IMG/VR virus record: IMGVR_UViG_3300035659_000088
Coordinates: 1 to 26,557 of that record
Length of the DNA: 26,557 nucleotides
From: a virus
Reading direction: 5' to 3' (one strand)
Position 1 is the stretch's first letter, and each line of letters begins with the position of its first letter. Made by a program: the position numbers and the translations under genes. Under the pieces are notes generated by a model. The model ran no database searches and was not told the DNA's origin. It saw only the letters and a program-made list of their open reading frames with translations. Below are positions 15,398 to 22,598 of the stretch, in pieces.

Positions 15398-15588
15398 GAC
15401 AATACCTCGATCTTGAAAACAGTTTGCTCTTCTTGATCCTTACCAAAAGGAGCATCAGTCCTGATGTAAACCTTTTCACCTATTGCCATAGGATCTCTGC
15501 GACTCCAGTAAAGAGGACCGGCCGTGCTGAACAGCTCACCGGGTTTAAGGTCTTTTCCTTTTATTCGAATCGCTTTGATCTTGAGCAA
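15394..15588 (-). CDS. Small beta-rich basic protein
   Basis: The TTG at 15588 (AAGGAG five bases upstream) is the best start and gives 64 residues; the frame stays open to a GTG at 15606 that lies too close to the promoter. The composition resembles the next gene, with GEKVYIRTD matching the style of a small barrel. It is the first gene after the promoter at 15618-15646, so it begins a transcript that probably runs to 9793. Confidence 0.58.
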   Translation of the reverse strand: MLKIKAIRIKGKDLKPGELFSTAGPLYWSRRDPMAIGEKVYIRTDAPFGKDQEEQTVFKIEVLS

Positions 15589-15617
15589 TCGGTCTCCTTT
15601 TATCACTATTTAGTATA

Positions 15618-15646
15618 ATTATACCACGAAATGATCAAACTTCCAA
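15618..15646 (-). promoter_or_regulatory. Sigma70-type promoter with extended -10
   Basis: On the minus strand TTGGAA (15641-15646) is followed after exactly 17 bases by TATAAT (15618-15623), preceded by TGG (extended -10). Start of transcription is expected near 15611, about 23 bases before the TTG start of the downstream gene. The -35 box begins immediately after the stop of the gene at 15648. Confidence 0.75.
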
Positions 15647-15647
15647 T

Positions 15648-15833
15648 TTAGAGTTCCTCTTCCTTTAGGATCTTGTACCGGAGATATGTAGTAGCGTAGG
15701 ACCGAGCCAGGCCCAAGTTCTTCTTCTTAGCAATGAATCCCCCGGTAGATTCATGGATCATAACCCAACCATCCGCATCAACCTCTAAGTCCCAAACGAT
15801 TCCATTCCCAAAAGTCCAACGGTATTTTTTCAT
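15648..15833 (-). CDS. Small hypothetical protein
   Basis: A 61-residue protein from the ATG at 15833. A TTG one codon earlier is possible. AAGGA lies about nine bases upstream, in the end of the preceding gene. The sequence shows beta-like alternation around WDLEVDADGWVMI and then a basic helix. The function is unknown. Confidence 0.56.
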   Translation of the reverse strand: MKKYRWTFGNGIVWDLEVDADGWVMIHESTGGFIAKKKNLGLARSYATTYLRYKILKEEEL

Positions 15834-15839
15834 CAAACT

Positions 15840-16064
15840 TCAATCCTTCTTGATTTCATAGGCACCGGGAACATGATGAGTCACAACTTCAACATCATTC
15901 AGTTTATCTACGTAGAAATGAACTTCGTCCGTATTCTTATTCTCCACTCCTTCCGGGCCACCAAAGGAAAGAGAATATGGGAACTGATGATTATGCACAA
16001 TGACCGAAGTCTCTGCTTCTTGATTGTATGACTGTAATTTCTCAATCAATTCTTTGACTTTCAT
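15840..16064 (-). CDS. Small protein of the MKVKELIEKL-type phage family
   Basis: Starting at the ATG at 16064 gives 74 residues beginning MKVKELIEKLQSYNQEAETS. This amphipathic helix followed by an 'x-A/D-x-E-V' strand is common in small phage and bacterial proteins of unknown role. The gene at 18223-18495 begins in the same style (LFEALEKLPGNTEVLL), so the two may be distant paralogues. Confidence 0.6.
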   Translation of the reverse strand: MKVKELIEKLQSYNQEAETSVIVHNHQFPYSLSFGGPEGVENKNTDEVHFYVDKLNDVEVVTHHVPGAYEIKKD

Positions 16065-16081
16065 CTCACGGTCCTCCACAT

Positions 16082-16318
16082 TTAACAGCAACACCTTTCG
16101 GGGAGCTCAGCAAACCAAGCCCTCCGGTATTTCGCCCTCGCTCCATCTTCCCCGCCACGAAACTCTCTAATCTTAATGGACTTTGGATGAACATAGACAT
16201 TGCAACCACCCATCCCCCACCGAGCATCGTTCAGAACAGTAACTTTGAGTCCCTGCTCTTTCGCATGTCTTCTGATGCTCCTGAGATTGCAATAGTTGCA
16301 AGTGGTCAGTTCACTCAT
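16082..16318 (-). CDS. Small Cys-motif protein
   Basis: The ATG at 16318 overlaps the stop of the prepilin-like gene (ATGAGTGA) and gives 78 residues starting MSELTTCNYCNLRSIRRHAK. One CxxC near the N-terminus, a lone Cys in the middle and CCC at the end suggest metal binding. A basic patch follows the CxxC. The function is unknown. Confidence 0.6.
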   Translation of the reverse strand: MSELTTCNYCNLRSIRRHAKEQGLKVTVLNDARWGMGGCNVYVHPKSIKIREFRGGEDGARAKYRRAWFAELPERCCC

Positions 16319-16808
16319 TGCTATGCCCAATGGCATCCTGAGACAGAACTTTCATTCCATCTTTCTTCTCGACGTTCAAGAAATCGTATCCAACCAAGTG
16401 GCGCTCGTTGTCTCCATCCTTCTTGATCGTCTTATACTCCTCCCGATAGAACACCCTCACACTGTCACCTTCGGCCAGATGGTCCCAGAGCTCTTTGCCC
16501 GTAACGATGAACTTTCCATGCTGGCATTTGAAAACTACAGCATACTTCTCCGGGATGTCAATCTTCATATCAGTGAAGCTCAGGTCTCCATGAGTATCAA
16601 AGCCAGTTCCTGAGCCCGAACCATGTCTTGATGGAGTATAGACCACATCAGCCACAACCGCGGGCTCAGTCAGAGTATCAGAAAACTGCATGTTCTGCCT
16701 CTGCCTCATACGGTTGAAAGCAGGCACAGCGATAGCGAACAGAATACCGATGATGACCACTACCACCATCAGTTCGATGAGTGTGAACCCTTTGATTTTT
16801 CTAAGCAT
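16311..16808 (-). CDS. Type IV prepilin-like N-terminus fused to a phage domain
   Basis: A 165-residue protein. Residues 1-31 are a near-perfect class III (prepilin) signal: a short basic leader ending in KG, cleavage expected between G7 and F8, then FTLIELMVVVVIIGILFA with Glu at mature position 5. The host prepilin peptidase PilD would cleave and N-methylate it. The remainder (about 35-165) does not look like a pilin globular domain. It contains KCQHGKFIVTGKELWDHL and VRVFYREEY, which resemble small phage domains often found behind a single membrane anchor. AAGGAG supports the start. Possible roles are a pilus decoy (superinfection exclusion) or simply a membrane anchor; neither is proven. 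Confidence 0.75.
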   Translation of the reverse strand: MLRKIKGFTLIELMVVVVIIGILFAIAVPAFNRMRQRQNMQFSDTLTEPAVVADVVYTPSRHGSGSGTGFDTHGDLSFTDMKIDIPEKYAVVFKCQHGKFIVTGKELWDHLAEGDSVRVFYREEYKTIKKDGDNERHLVGYDFLNVEKKDGMKVLSQDAIGHSNE

Positions 16809-16817
16809 CTCTTCTCC

Positions 16818-17768
16818 TTAGTTCTGTCCACCCAGAATGAGTGGAAGACCATTCTTCGGGTTACCAATAACCACGATCTTGGCATTTGGAGAATGCGCCA
16901 GACGCTCTGTAGCCTCAATCCCCTTCCATTCCAAAAGCTGCTGGGAGATCCCCTGTTGAACAGTGATTTGAAAATCTCTAATGCCTGTGGCCTCCACTCT
17001 CTTGCGTTCAGCCTCCATCCTTTCCTTGTCCAAGACGAACTTCATCTGCTCAGCTTGTTGTTCCGCTGCCATCTTGTTATTGATGGCCTCAGTCAAAAGA
17101 GTTGGCAAGGCTACAGACCGAAGAAGCACTCGTTCCAAGATAATCCCCCTTCGCATAAGGGAGTCTGACAGCTCGTTGAAAATTTCATTGGAAATCTCCT
17201 CCCGGCCACTGGTATATAGAGCCTTCGCTTCGTACCTTACTGTAGCTCCTCTAGCGGCAGACCGACTCTGAGGAACTATAATGGTTTCATTAAATTTAGG
17301 GCCAAGCTCCTTGTAAAGTTTCACTGACTGAGAACCATCTACGTGGTAGAGTATCGAAACATCCAATGACACAGTCAACCCCTCTTTTGTAGGACAGGGC
17401 ATTGTCTCCTGGTCCTGCACTGTTCTCGTAGGGATCATCACGAGCTTAGAGAGAGGAACGATGAAGTTCAGACCAGGAGACTTAGGTCCGTAGACCCACC
17501 CGTAGAAATCTCCTACTCCTACGTGGCCAGCAGGGACAGATCGGATTGAGGAGAACAGGAAGGAGATCCCTGCGAATGTGAACAAGACCGCATAGATGAC
17601 ATTTGCTATGCCATCGATCTTGATCACGATAGTCTTACTTTTCTCACCCCCCAACTGTTTGGGTGTATCATCATCCACAAACCAGGATGGATTGTTCATC
17701 ATGGCTTTCCGGAACATCTTGCCAACGAGCACAGCCACAATCGCCAGAACCAACCAGAACCAGAACAT
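16818..17768 (-). CDS. SPFH / prohibitin-like (band 7) membrane protein
   Basis: A 316-residue protein with an N-terminal membrane segment (about 2-16) and a second one at about 57-74, then an SPFH domain (about 75-250; SVPAGHVGVGDFYG, LNFIVPL, TKEGLTVSLDVSILY) and a charged coiled-coil (NNKMAAEQQAEQMKF...). This is the layout of prohibitin/stomatin/HflK-HflC proteins, which form large membrane rings and regulate proteases. Some large phages encode such proteins. The start has GGGAGAAGG upstream. It lies directly upstream of the prepilin-like gene in the same transcript. Confidence 0.86.
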   Translation of the reverse strand: MFWFWLVLAIVAVLVGKMFRKAMMNNPSWFVDDDTPKQLGGEKSKTIVIKIDGIANVIYAVLFTFAGISFLFSSIRSVPAGHVGVGDFYGWVYGPKSPGLNFIVPLSKLVMIPTRTVQDQETMPCPTKEGLTVSLDVSILYHVDGSQSVKLYKELGPKFNETIIVPQSRSAARGATVRYEAKALYTSGREEISNEIFNELSDSLMRRGIILERVLLRSVALPTLLTEAINNKMAAEQQAEQMKFVLDKERMEAERKRVEATGIRDFQITVQQGISQQLLEWKGIEATERLAHSPNAKIVVIGNPKNGLPLILGGQN

Positions 17769-17785
17769 CTTCCTTCTCCCTCTGT

Positions 17786-18223
17786 TTAAGTGTTTTTCTC
17801 GACTACGATAAAATTGTCACCAAGCAACTTCTCGATCACAGGCTTCACATCTGCCCATCGGAGACCACCATTCCCACATCCAGGGCGTACCATGTAAACC
17901 TTATGATTATCCTTACTAGGAAAGGAACGAGCAATAATCTCGGCTGACTCTTTGATCAACTCGAGATCCGCCCTCTCCCACCAATTGTGTTTGACCGGGA
18001 AAGTGATAACCTGATACTGCCCAAAGACCATAGGGATGTTCTCATGTTCCCTCAACCCCTTGCCTAATTCGAAAGGGAGCTTAGGAAACTTGAGAGCAGC
18101 TTGCTTAGCCACTCCTCGGCCCATCACACATGACCCATCCTTCTTCACAGTCCCATTGGTCGTAATGCAGACCCACTCGCCCTTCTCCCAGAAGTCCCAG
18201 AGATTTCCGGTTACCTCGAGCAT
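17786..18223 (-). CDS. Macro-domain protein (ADP-ribose-binding type)
   Basis: A 145-residue protein that spans one macro domain. It shows a hydrophobic strand before TTNG, a glycine-rich loop GSCVMGRGVAKQA (about 30-42), and the second loop RPGCGNGGLRW (about 113-123) before the last helix. Macro domains bind ADP-ribose or related compounds and may remove ADP-ribose from macromolecules or hydrolyse ADP-ribose phosphate. A phage use could be NAD-derivative recycling or reversal of ADP-ribosylating defences; that is inference. Its ATG overlaps the upstream stop (TGATG). Confidence 0.75.
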   Translation of the reverse strand: MLEVTGNLWDFWEKGEWVCITTNGTVKKDGSCVMGRGVAKQAALKFPKLPFELGKGLREHENIPMVFGQYQVITFPVKHNWWERADLELIKESAEIIARSFPSKDNHKVYMVRPGCGNGGLRWADVKPVIEKLLGDNFIVVEKNT

Positions 18224-18495
18224 CAGAAAACTATCACCCTCTCTGAGTCACTAAGAACCACAGCCGCAACGTGGTGAGCATCGTCGCTTCCAGGGAACAG
18301 CATAACATTACTCATGAACGAGCCCCCGTAAGTCTTATGGTCCTGGGTGAATGTGTTCACATGCATAACACCAAGGGGACTCACTCCCTGGACAGCATGG
18401 TAAGAAATCCCCATACCCCCTACACGAGACTCCAAAAGAACCTCAGTGTTTCCCGGAAGCTTTTCAAGCGCCTCGAACAATTTGCTGATCGTCAT
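18223..18495 (-). CDS. Small hypothetical protein
   Basis: The ATG at 18495 with AAGGAG seven bases upstream gives 90 residues. The N-terminus MTISKLFEALEKLPGNTEVLL resembles a widespread small phage family (also seen at 15840-16064). The C-terminal part is beta-like. No enzymatic motif is present. Confidence 0.62.
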   Translation of the reverse strand: MTISKLFEALEKLPGNTEVLLESRVGGMGISYHAVQGVSPLGVMHVNTFTQDHKTYGGSFMSNVMLFPGSDDAHHVAAVVLSDSERVIVF

Positions 18496-18509
18496 CTCAC
18501 TACTCCTTT

Positions 18510-19046
18510 TTAAGGAACAACTACCTTCCACCGCTCAACACTGCACCCTTGGAACACAGCATCCTTCTTGTATTCAACACATACATCCATTATCATCCCA
18601 CGAGTCTTGGCAATCGCAGCATCATCTACCTTATCTCCTGCGACATACCACCCCTTGTCACTGAGCCTATAGAGCATACTGCCCATAGGAACTCTCTTAG
18701 GATCTACCGCCACTGTAAATCCCGGGAGGATCTCATACCCATTGTACCCGATAGGAGAATGATCTCCATACCTGGTTATCGAACTATCGTCATTGAACTT
18801 GCTGTAGAATGTAGTTGTGTATCGTGCACTCTCGAAATGTCCTAACATCCGGTCAATCACAAAAGACTTGAACTTGTCTCGGGCATCCATAGCGACAACA
18901 AGGAGCTTGAGTGAGTCCCTTTCCATAACCAACCCATCACGCTCATCCCTGATCCTCGTAACCCTCCTATCAATATCCAAGAGCAACAAGCCTAGAAGTA
19001 TCAAAGCCACTATGAGACAAATGATAAAAAAGACTAAGCCCTTCAT
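18510..19046 (-). CDS. Membrane-anchored 3D-domain protein (cell wall-acting candidate)
   Basis: A 178-residue protein with a hydrophobic N-terminal anchor (about 4-24), a coiled segment and a C-terminal 3D domain (about 72-178). The three name-giving aspartates are visible: VAVDP (D115) with RVPMGS following, AGD (D138) and MIMDV (D154). The 3D domain is a double-psi barrel related to the MltA lytic transglycosylase core and occurs in peptidoglycan-acting proteins. The expected topology puts the domain outside the membrane, so a lysis or wall-remodelling role is likely but unproven. It starts in an ATGA overlap. Confidence 0.74.
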   Translation of the reverse strand: MKGLVFFIICLIVALILLGLLLLDIDRRVTRIRDERDGLVMERDSLKLLVVAMDARDKFKSFVIDRMLGHFESARYTTTFYSKFNDDSSITRYGDHSPIGYNGYEILPGFTVAVDPKRVPMGSMLYRLSDKGWYVAGDKVDDAAIAKTRGMIMDVCVEYKKDAVFQGCSVERWKVVVP

Positions 19047-19330
19047 GTTGGCTTCCCGATGATCTCTTCTAACTTCTTCTTCACGATATCGAACTGTTCC
19101 CGGAGACCAACCAACTCCAACAGCGCCATGGCCAACAAGATCTGGTCATCCGAAGTCAATTTATAATCCACTTTGCTTGCCAGACTCCTCAGATGATCAA
19201 TCCCTGCATCAATGATTATCCACATCCCCGGGGAGACTTCCTCGACAAATGGAACTACACTTTGCAGTCTCTCATTCACATCCACAACTTTTCGGTCCTC
19301 AGGAAAAAGAATAATTTTATCACCGTTCAT
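19043..19330 (-). CDS. Hypothetical protein
   Basis: The ATG at 19330 overlaps the upstream stop (ATGA), giving 95 residues; the longer frame only extends into the upstream gene. It is a helical protein with hydrophobic heptads (LLAMALLELVGLREQFDIVK). The function is unknown. Confidence 0.6.
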   Translation of the reverse strand: MNGDKIILFPEDRKVVDVNERLQSVVPFVEEVSPGMWIIIDAGIDHLRSLASKVDYKLTSDDQILLAMALLELVGLREQFDIVKKKLEEIIGKPT

Positions 19331-19593
19331 GACTTTTTTCTCACAGGAAGGTCCTCTTCTCCCCGGACAATACGGCCAATCTGAAGCAACCAAGGAGGAG
19401 TGATTAGTCCTACCGACAATTCAGTGAGTAAAGCCCCTAGCTCACCCCACCGGATATGCATTGCCTCGGGAGCAGTATAAAACGAGGATGTGACAATCCT
19501 ATCCAACCGATCAGGATATTCGAAGTAAGGGTCCTCAGCCTTGGGGATAAGCGTCTTTATGGCCTCAATGACTTCAGCAATGTTTCTCTCCAT
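19327..19593 (-). CDS. Hypothetical protein carrying a TerL-derived segment
   Basis: The ATG at 19593 has GGAGG five bases upstream and directly follows the TGA of the previous gene, giving 88 residues. Residues about 18-31 read KAEDPYFEYPDRLD, identical to TerL residues 358-371, and the DNA matches at 40 of 42 bases. The rest of the protein is unlike TerL. The segment may be a recombination scar or a mimic. The function is unknown. Confidence 0.62.
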   Translation of the reverse strand: MERNIAEVIEAIKTLIPKAEDPYFEYPDRLDRIVTSSFYTAPEAMHIRWGELGALLTELSVGLITPPWLLQIGRIVRGEEDLPVRKKS

Positions 19594-19594
19594 C

Positions 19595-20326
19595 TCACCC
19601 TCCAGTATAACTAACATGACAGTACTTGTGAACTTGCTGAACCACTGAAGTGATTCCTCCATCGATGAAAGACACCTGGTCTCCATACTTTCCTCTTACC
19701 TTGTTCCACCACTTGTGGCTAGAAAACTTAGAGACGATGATAAAATCAAAAGATCCATTGAATGAGATCCTATTCGTAGCCTTGCAATGGACAAAGTCTA
19801 CTGGCAAATACTTACACTTCTCATACACGGCTTGAAACTGATCCGCCAGGAGACCCACAATGCAGACCTTGTACCGGTCCTTCTTCTCTGGAACAGCAAC
19901 CTTCTCAAGTCTGGGGACAGTCCGTTCTGCGAAAGGCTGGACAGGAAACCTCTCCCGAAGGAACAACTCCAACTTCCCAAAGGACTCCGAGAACCGAAGC
20001 ATTGCATGCAAGAGAAGCTTGTCAGTAGGAACCTTAGAGAGAAGAACATCCTCATCGACCGTCTCGGGATCTCGCTCAAGGATCAAAGGCTCGGGATCCT
20101 TGAAGTCTGCGACCATCTGATTGATCTGCATCTGGACCCTAGATGCAATCCCCTTTGGCATCGCGGGGAGCTTCCTTCTCCTATCCTCGGGGAGCACAGC
20201 AGTCTGAACTTCCTCAAAGATCTGGCGGAGGCTTTTGCTCACATCCTTGAGCCTCCGCTCCGCGATCTCCTTCGTCAGGAGGGACTTCTCTTCCTCAGTC
20301 CAGTAAACTTTTTCTGCTTTTGACAT
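19595..20326 (-). CDS. Protein with SANT-like N-terminus and DUF2325-like C-terminus
   Basis: A 243-residue protein. The N-terminal YWTEEEKSLLTKEIAER resembles a Myb/SANT-type helix. The C-terminal 90 residues, from about 150 (KVCIVGLL...), contain the spaced pattern seen in DUF2325 proteins: a Rossmann-like strand, FDFIIVSKFSSHKWWNKVRG and a final SFIDGGITSVVQQV. DUF2325 domains are of unknown biochemical role. A sigma70-type promoter (20364-20392) lies upstream; the start codon has no clear ribosome-binding site. Confidence 0.55.
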   Translation of the reverse strand: MSKAEKVYWTEEEKSLLTKEIAERRLKDVSKSLRQIFEEVQTAVLPEDRRRKLPAMPKGIASRVQMQINQMVADFKDPEPLILERDPETVDEDVLLSKVPTDKLLLHAMLRFSESFGKLELFLRERFPVQPFAERTVPRLEKVAVPEKKDRYKVCIVGLLADQFQAVYEKCKYLPVDFVHCKATNRISFNGSFDFIIVSKFSSHKWWNKVRGKYGDQVSFIDGGITSVVQQVHKYCHVSYTGG

Positions 20327-20363
20327 GAATGTAGAATGGGTAGAATAAGTGCTTCCAAGTATA

Positions 20364-20392
20364 ATTATACCTCAAATTTTTCAAATGGTCAT
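20364..20392 (-). promoter_or_regulatory. Sigma70-type promoter
   Basis: On the minus strand ATGACC (20387-20392), four of six matches to TTGACA, is followed after 17 bases by a perfect TATAAT (20364-20369), which lies within the palindrome GTATAATTATAC. The same palindrome surrounds the promoter at 15618. Expected transcript start is near 20357, about 30 bases before the ATG of the downstream gene. Confidence 0.6.
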
Positions 20393-20405
20393 CACCACCC
20401 CCTTT

Positions 20406-20729
20406 TCAGCGTATGAACACCAGACAGATCTGGATGACATGCAACAGTTGATCAATCCACAATGCTTCTTTCAAAGGATGCATCTGTTTCATGATCCAAA
20501 CCTTCCGACACTTCAGATAGTCAATTCCATAGTGTCCCACAACCAACATGACAACTTTCCACCATTCGAATAGGCCAAAAGGAACTAAGGCAATAGACAT
20601 CCCGAGTCCCCAAATCGCGCTGTGGACAAACAGCAGATAGCTGTAAGTCGCTTTCCCGACTCCAAGAAAATCCCCCTGCAGAGGATAGTCCAGAAGAAGA
20701 TTCCACCAATACAAAACGATGAAAATCAT
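20406..20729 (-). CDS. DUF3307-like membrane protein
   Basis: A 107-residue hydrophobic protein with three or four membrane segments. Conserved-looking polar residues are placed as in DUF3307 phage proteins: LLLDYPLQGDF near the N-terminus, a His in LFVHSAIWG, GHYGIDYLKC in the middle, and WIDQLLHVIQ near the end. The role of the family is unknown. The start overlaps the upstream stop (ATGA). Confidence 0.66.
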   Translation of the reverse strand: MIFIVLYWWNLLLDYPLQGDFLGVGKATYSYLLFVHSAIWGLGMSIALVPFGLFEWWKVVMLVVGHYGIDYLKCRKVWIMKQMHPLKEALWIDQLLHVIQICLVFIR

Positions 20730-20920
20730 TTCCCAATCTCCAACAGTATCTCGTGTATCCTGTTGTGCATATCATCGGTTGAAGGCAATGACTTATTCCA
20801 TCCATACTTTCCAAGATGGACATCTATATCATGCAGCAGATTCAATGCGGAATCACGCTCAGTCAGTGCATGCGACAAGGACTCAGCCATCACATCCCAC
20901 ATCTTCTGACTTATTTTCAT
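20726..20920 (-). CDS. Small helical protein
   Basis: A 64-residue, mainly helical protein with its ATG in a TAATG overlap with the SSB stop. No recognised domain. It is probably translated together with SSB. Confidence 0.6.
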   Translation of the reverse strand: MKISQKMWDVMAESLSHALTERDSALNLLHDIDVHLGKYGWNKSLPSTDDMHNRIHEILLEIGK

Positions 20921-21372
20921 TAAGACTCCACTCCGTGATCTTGAAGATCGGGGGGAGGAGTCTGTTGCTCTTCTTCAGGAACTGGAGGAATCTCCTCTTC
21001 CTTCTTCTCCGTATAGGTCAGGTCCTGAACGTAGAACGCCCGGATCTCTACCGCGGAGAACTTCCGGTCGATCTCAGCAACATGAACCTCCCGGCAAGTC
21101 AAGCATCCCTCAACGAAAACCAATGAGCCCTTCTTTAGAGTCCTATCCAACCGCTCAGCAAGCTCATCAGTCGCTACCACCCGGACAAACGTGGAGTCCT
21201 TCTTGGTCTTCTGCTCCCGGAGATCGAAGTATTCCCTCCGGATCACTACACCGAAGGAGACCATCGGGACCCGGTTGTACATGTACCTGAGCTCGGGATC
21301 TTTGGTCAGATAAGCAACGACCATCACCCTGTTGATGTTCGGTACGAACATCTTCTCCGCATTATTGCTCAT
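20920..21372 (-). CDS. ssb: Single-stranded DNA-binding protein
   Basis: A 150-residue protein. Residues about 12-115 form an OB fold with SSB features: NRVMVVAYLTKDPELRY, VSFGVVIRREY and STFVRVVATDELAERL...LKKGSLVFVEG. The C-terminus is acidic and Pro-rich, but does not end in the usual DDDIPF-type tip; it ends LQDHGVES. It would coat single-stranded DNA during replication and recombination. A GGGGGG-type ribosome-binding site precedes the ATG. The gene lies directly downstream of homing endonuclease copy 2. Confidence 0.84.
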   Translation of the reverse strand: MSNNAEKMFVPNINRVMVVAYLTKDPELRYMYNRVPMVSFGVVIRREYFDLREQKTKKDSTFVRVVATDELAERLDRTLKKGSLVFVEGCLTCREVHVAEIDRKFSAVEIRAFYVQDLTYTEKKEEEIPPVPEEEQQTPPPDLQDHGVES

Positions 21373-21388
21373 AATAATTCCCCCCCTA

Positions 21389-21478
21389 TTAAGTAACTTT
21401 AGGATCTCCCGTGGGCAACAAACCTGAATCCAGCGCTCCCTCCCACAAGAAGCACATAATCGATAAAGCCCTTTTCAT
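21389..21478 (-). pseudogene. 3' relic of the gene at 22250-22588, downstream of endonuclease copy 2
   Basis: A 29-codon open frame that encodes ALSIMCFLWEGALDSG and ends at TAA just before the SSB ribosome-binding site. The gene on the other side of the endonuclease contains ALSVMCFLWE near its C-terminus. The DNA of the two copies matches at about 26 of 32 bases around GATAAAGCCC (plus-strand reading). I interpret it as the original 3' end of the upstream gene, displaced by the endonuclease insertion. It might still be translated from its ATG. Confidence 0.65.
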
Positions 21479-21483
21479 TTGAC

Positions 21484-22275
21484 TCACCGATATTCCTCAA
21501 CAAACTTTATGATCTTCTTTTTCAATCTTTTAGGATTCTTCAATTCTCTCTGCCAGATGAATAGTGTTTTATATCCATACTTCGCAAAGTGTCTAGCCCT
21601 TGTTCTTGTGTTTTCTCCCCTATGCCAATATCCACCATTGAACTCGATCAACAACATAGAACCGTCGGTACTAACGAAATCTGGACACTTGCCATCGACG
21701 AATAACTTACCATTCCCGACGTACCTGAATAATCTTGGAAACAGCGAATTAAGGATACTTAGAACCATCTGTTCTAGTTTGTTTGGACTACGGTGACAAG
21801 AGGATAAAACCTTGCTAGCAAATTTTGGATCTTTCCACTTCTCAACCATCCGTCTTTTAGAAACTTCCCCTATTTTCTTCTTCGTCATTTCTGTATGATG
21901 CTTACCAAACCAATAATGAGAATGATTTAAGCTCATCTTTTTTCTTATATTCTTAGAAAAATGTTTTCCGTAGTTAGAACTACATTCACCACTATTAGCC
22001 TTAGATATCTTCTTTCTAGTCTTCAGAGAAAGGTGTTTCCCGTACATAGGACTACTCTCACCAGTTTTTCCAAACTGGGGATGATTCCTCCCAGACATTC
22101 TTTCAGATAGACTTTTCTTCCACTTCAAAGTATGATGTTTCCCCCAAAATGGAGCATCTTTACCATAACGATGAACACCATACATAGGGGCATCCTTACC
22201 CCGACGACCATACATAGGATTATTTTTTCCCTTAACATCAACAAGATTTTTACGAATCTTTTTTCCCATCCTCAA
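21484..22275 (-). CDS. NUMOD3 / Vsr-like (EDxHD-type) homing endonuclease, copy 2
   Basis: A 263-residue protein with a long array of NUMOD3-type units in residues 15-130 (NNPMYG, DAPMYG, DAPFWGKHH, NHPQFGK, SSPMYGKH, SSNYGKH, YWFGKHH), about twice the number in copy 1. The C-terminal nuclease (about 165-263) has PDF (D199), IEFNG (E211) and a WH pair (H218), as in Vsr-like EDxHD endonucleases. One difference at the active-site edge is GGYWH here against GEHWH in copy 1. The start overlaps the altered 3' end of the upstream gene by 26 bases. Confidence 0.88.
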   Translation of the reverse strand: MRMGKKIRKNLVDVKGKNNPMYGRRGKDAPMYGVHRYGKDAPFWGKHHTLKWKKSLSERMSGRNHPQFGKTGESSPMYGKHLSLKTRKKISKANSGECSSNYGKHFSKNIRKKMSLNHSHYWFGKHHTEMTKKKIGEVSKRRMVEKWKDPKFASKVLSSCHRSPNKLEQMVLSILNSLFPRLFRYVGNGKLFVDGKCPDFVSTDGSMLLIEFNGGYWHRGENTRTRARHFAKYGYKTLFIWQRELKNPKRLKKKIIKFVEEYR

Positions 22276-22588
22276 TACTCGATAATTCCCAAAGGAAACA
22301 CATCACCGATAAAGCCCCAATGGTCATATAACTTAGAAACATTTGCTTATCTTTCTCCGGACTATCCTTGAGCATTGAAGACTGGTTGACATAGAATGCC
22401 ATCGCCTGGAACAAGGACGCCACGAAGGGACACTCACTCCCTACCTTGATCCCCGTCCCCCAGAATGCTCCAAAGATGTCAAGGGCTCCAGCAGCCTCTC
22501 CGGACTGTGGCTGCTGACCAAACTTTGTGATGTAAAAAGCATAGTCATCAAACTTGAGTGCTTTAAGGTCCACATAGTTGATCATCAC
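22250..22588 (-). CDS. Hypothetical protein with C-terminus rebuilt by endonuclease insertion
   Basis: A 112-residue protein beginning at GTG (22588; ATG one codon later) with AGGAG upstream. Two hydrophobic stretches (about 50-68 and 85-101) suggest a small membrane-associated protein. The last about 22 residues (from GALSVMCFLWE) correspond to a diverged relic at 21389-21478, beyond the endonuclease gene. The present C-terminus SSIEDGKKDS lies inside the overlap with the endonuclease gene, so it was probably delivered with that element. The function is unknown. Confidence 0.64.
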   Translation of the reverse strand: MMINYVDLKALKFDDYAFYITKFGQQPQSGEAAGALDIFGAFWGTGIKVGSECPFVASLFQAMAFYVNQSSMLKDSPEKDKQMFLSYMTIGALSVMCFLWELSSIEDGKKDS

Positions 22589-22598
22589 TTATCATCTC

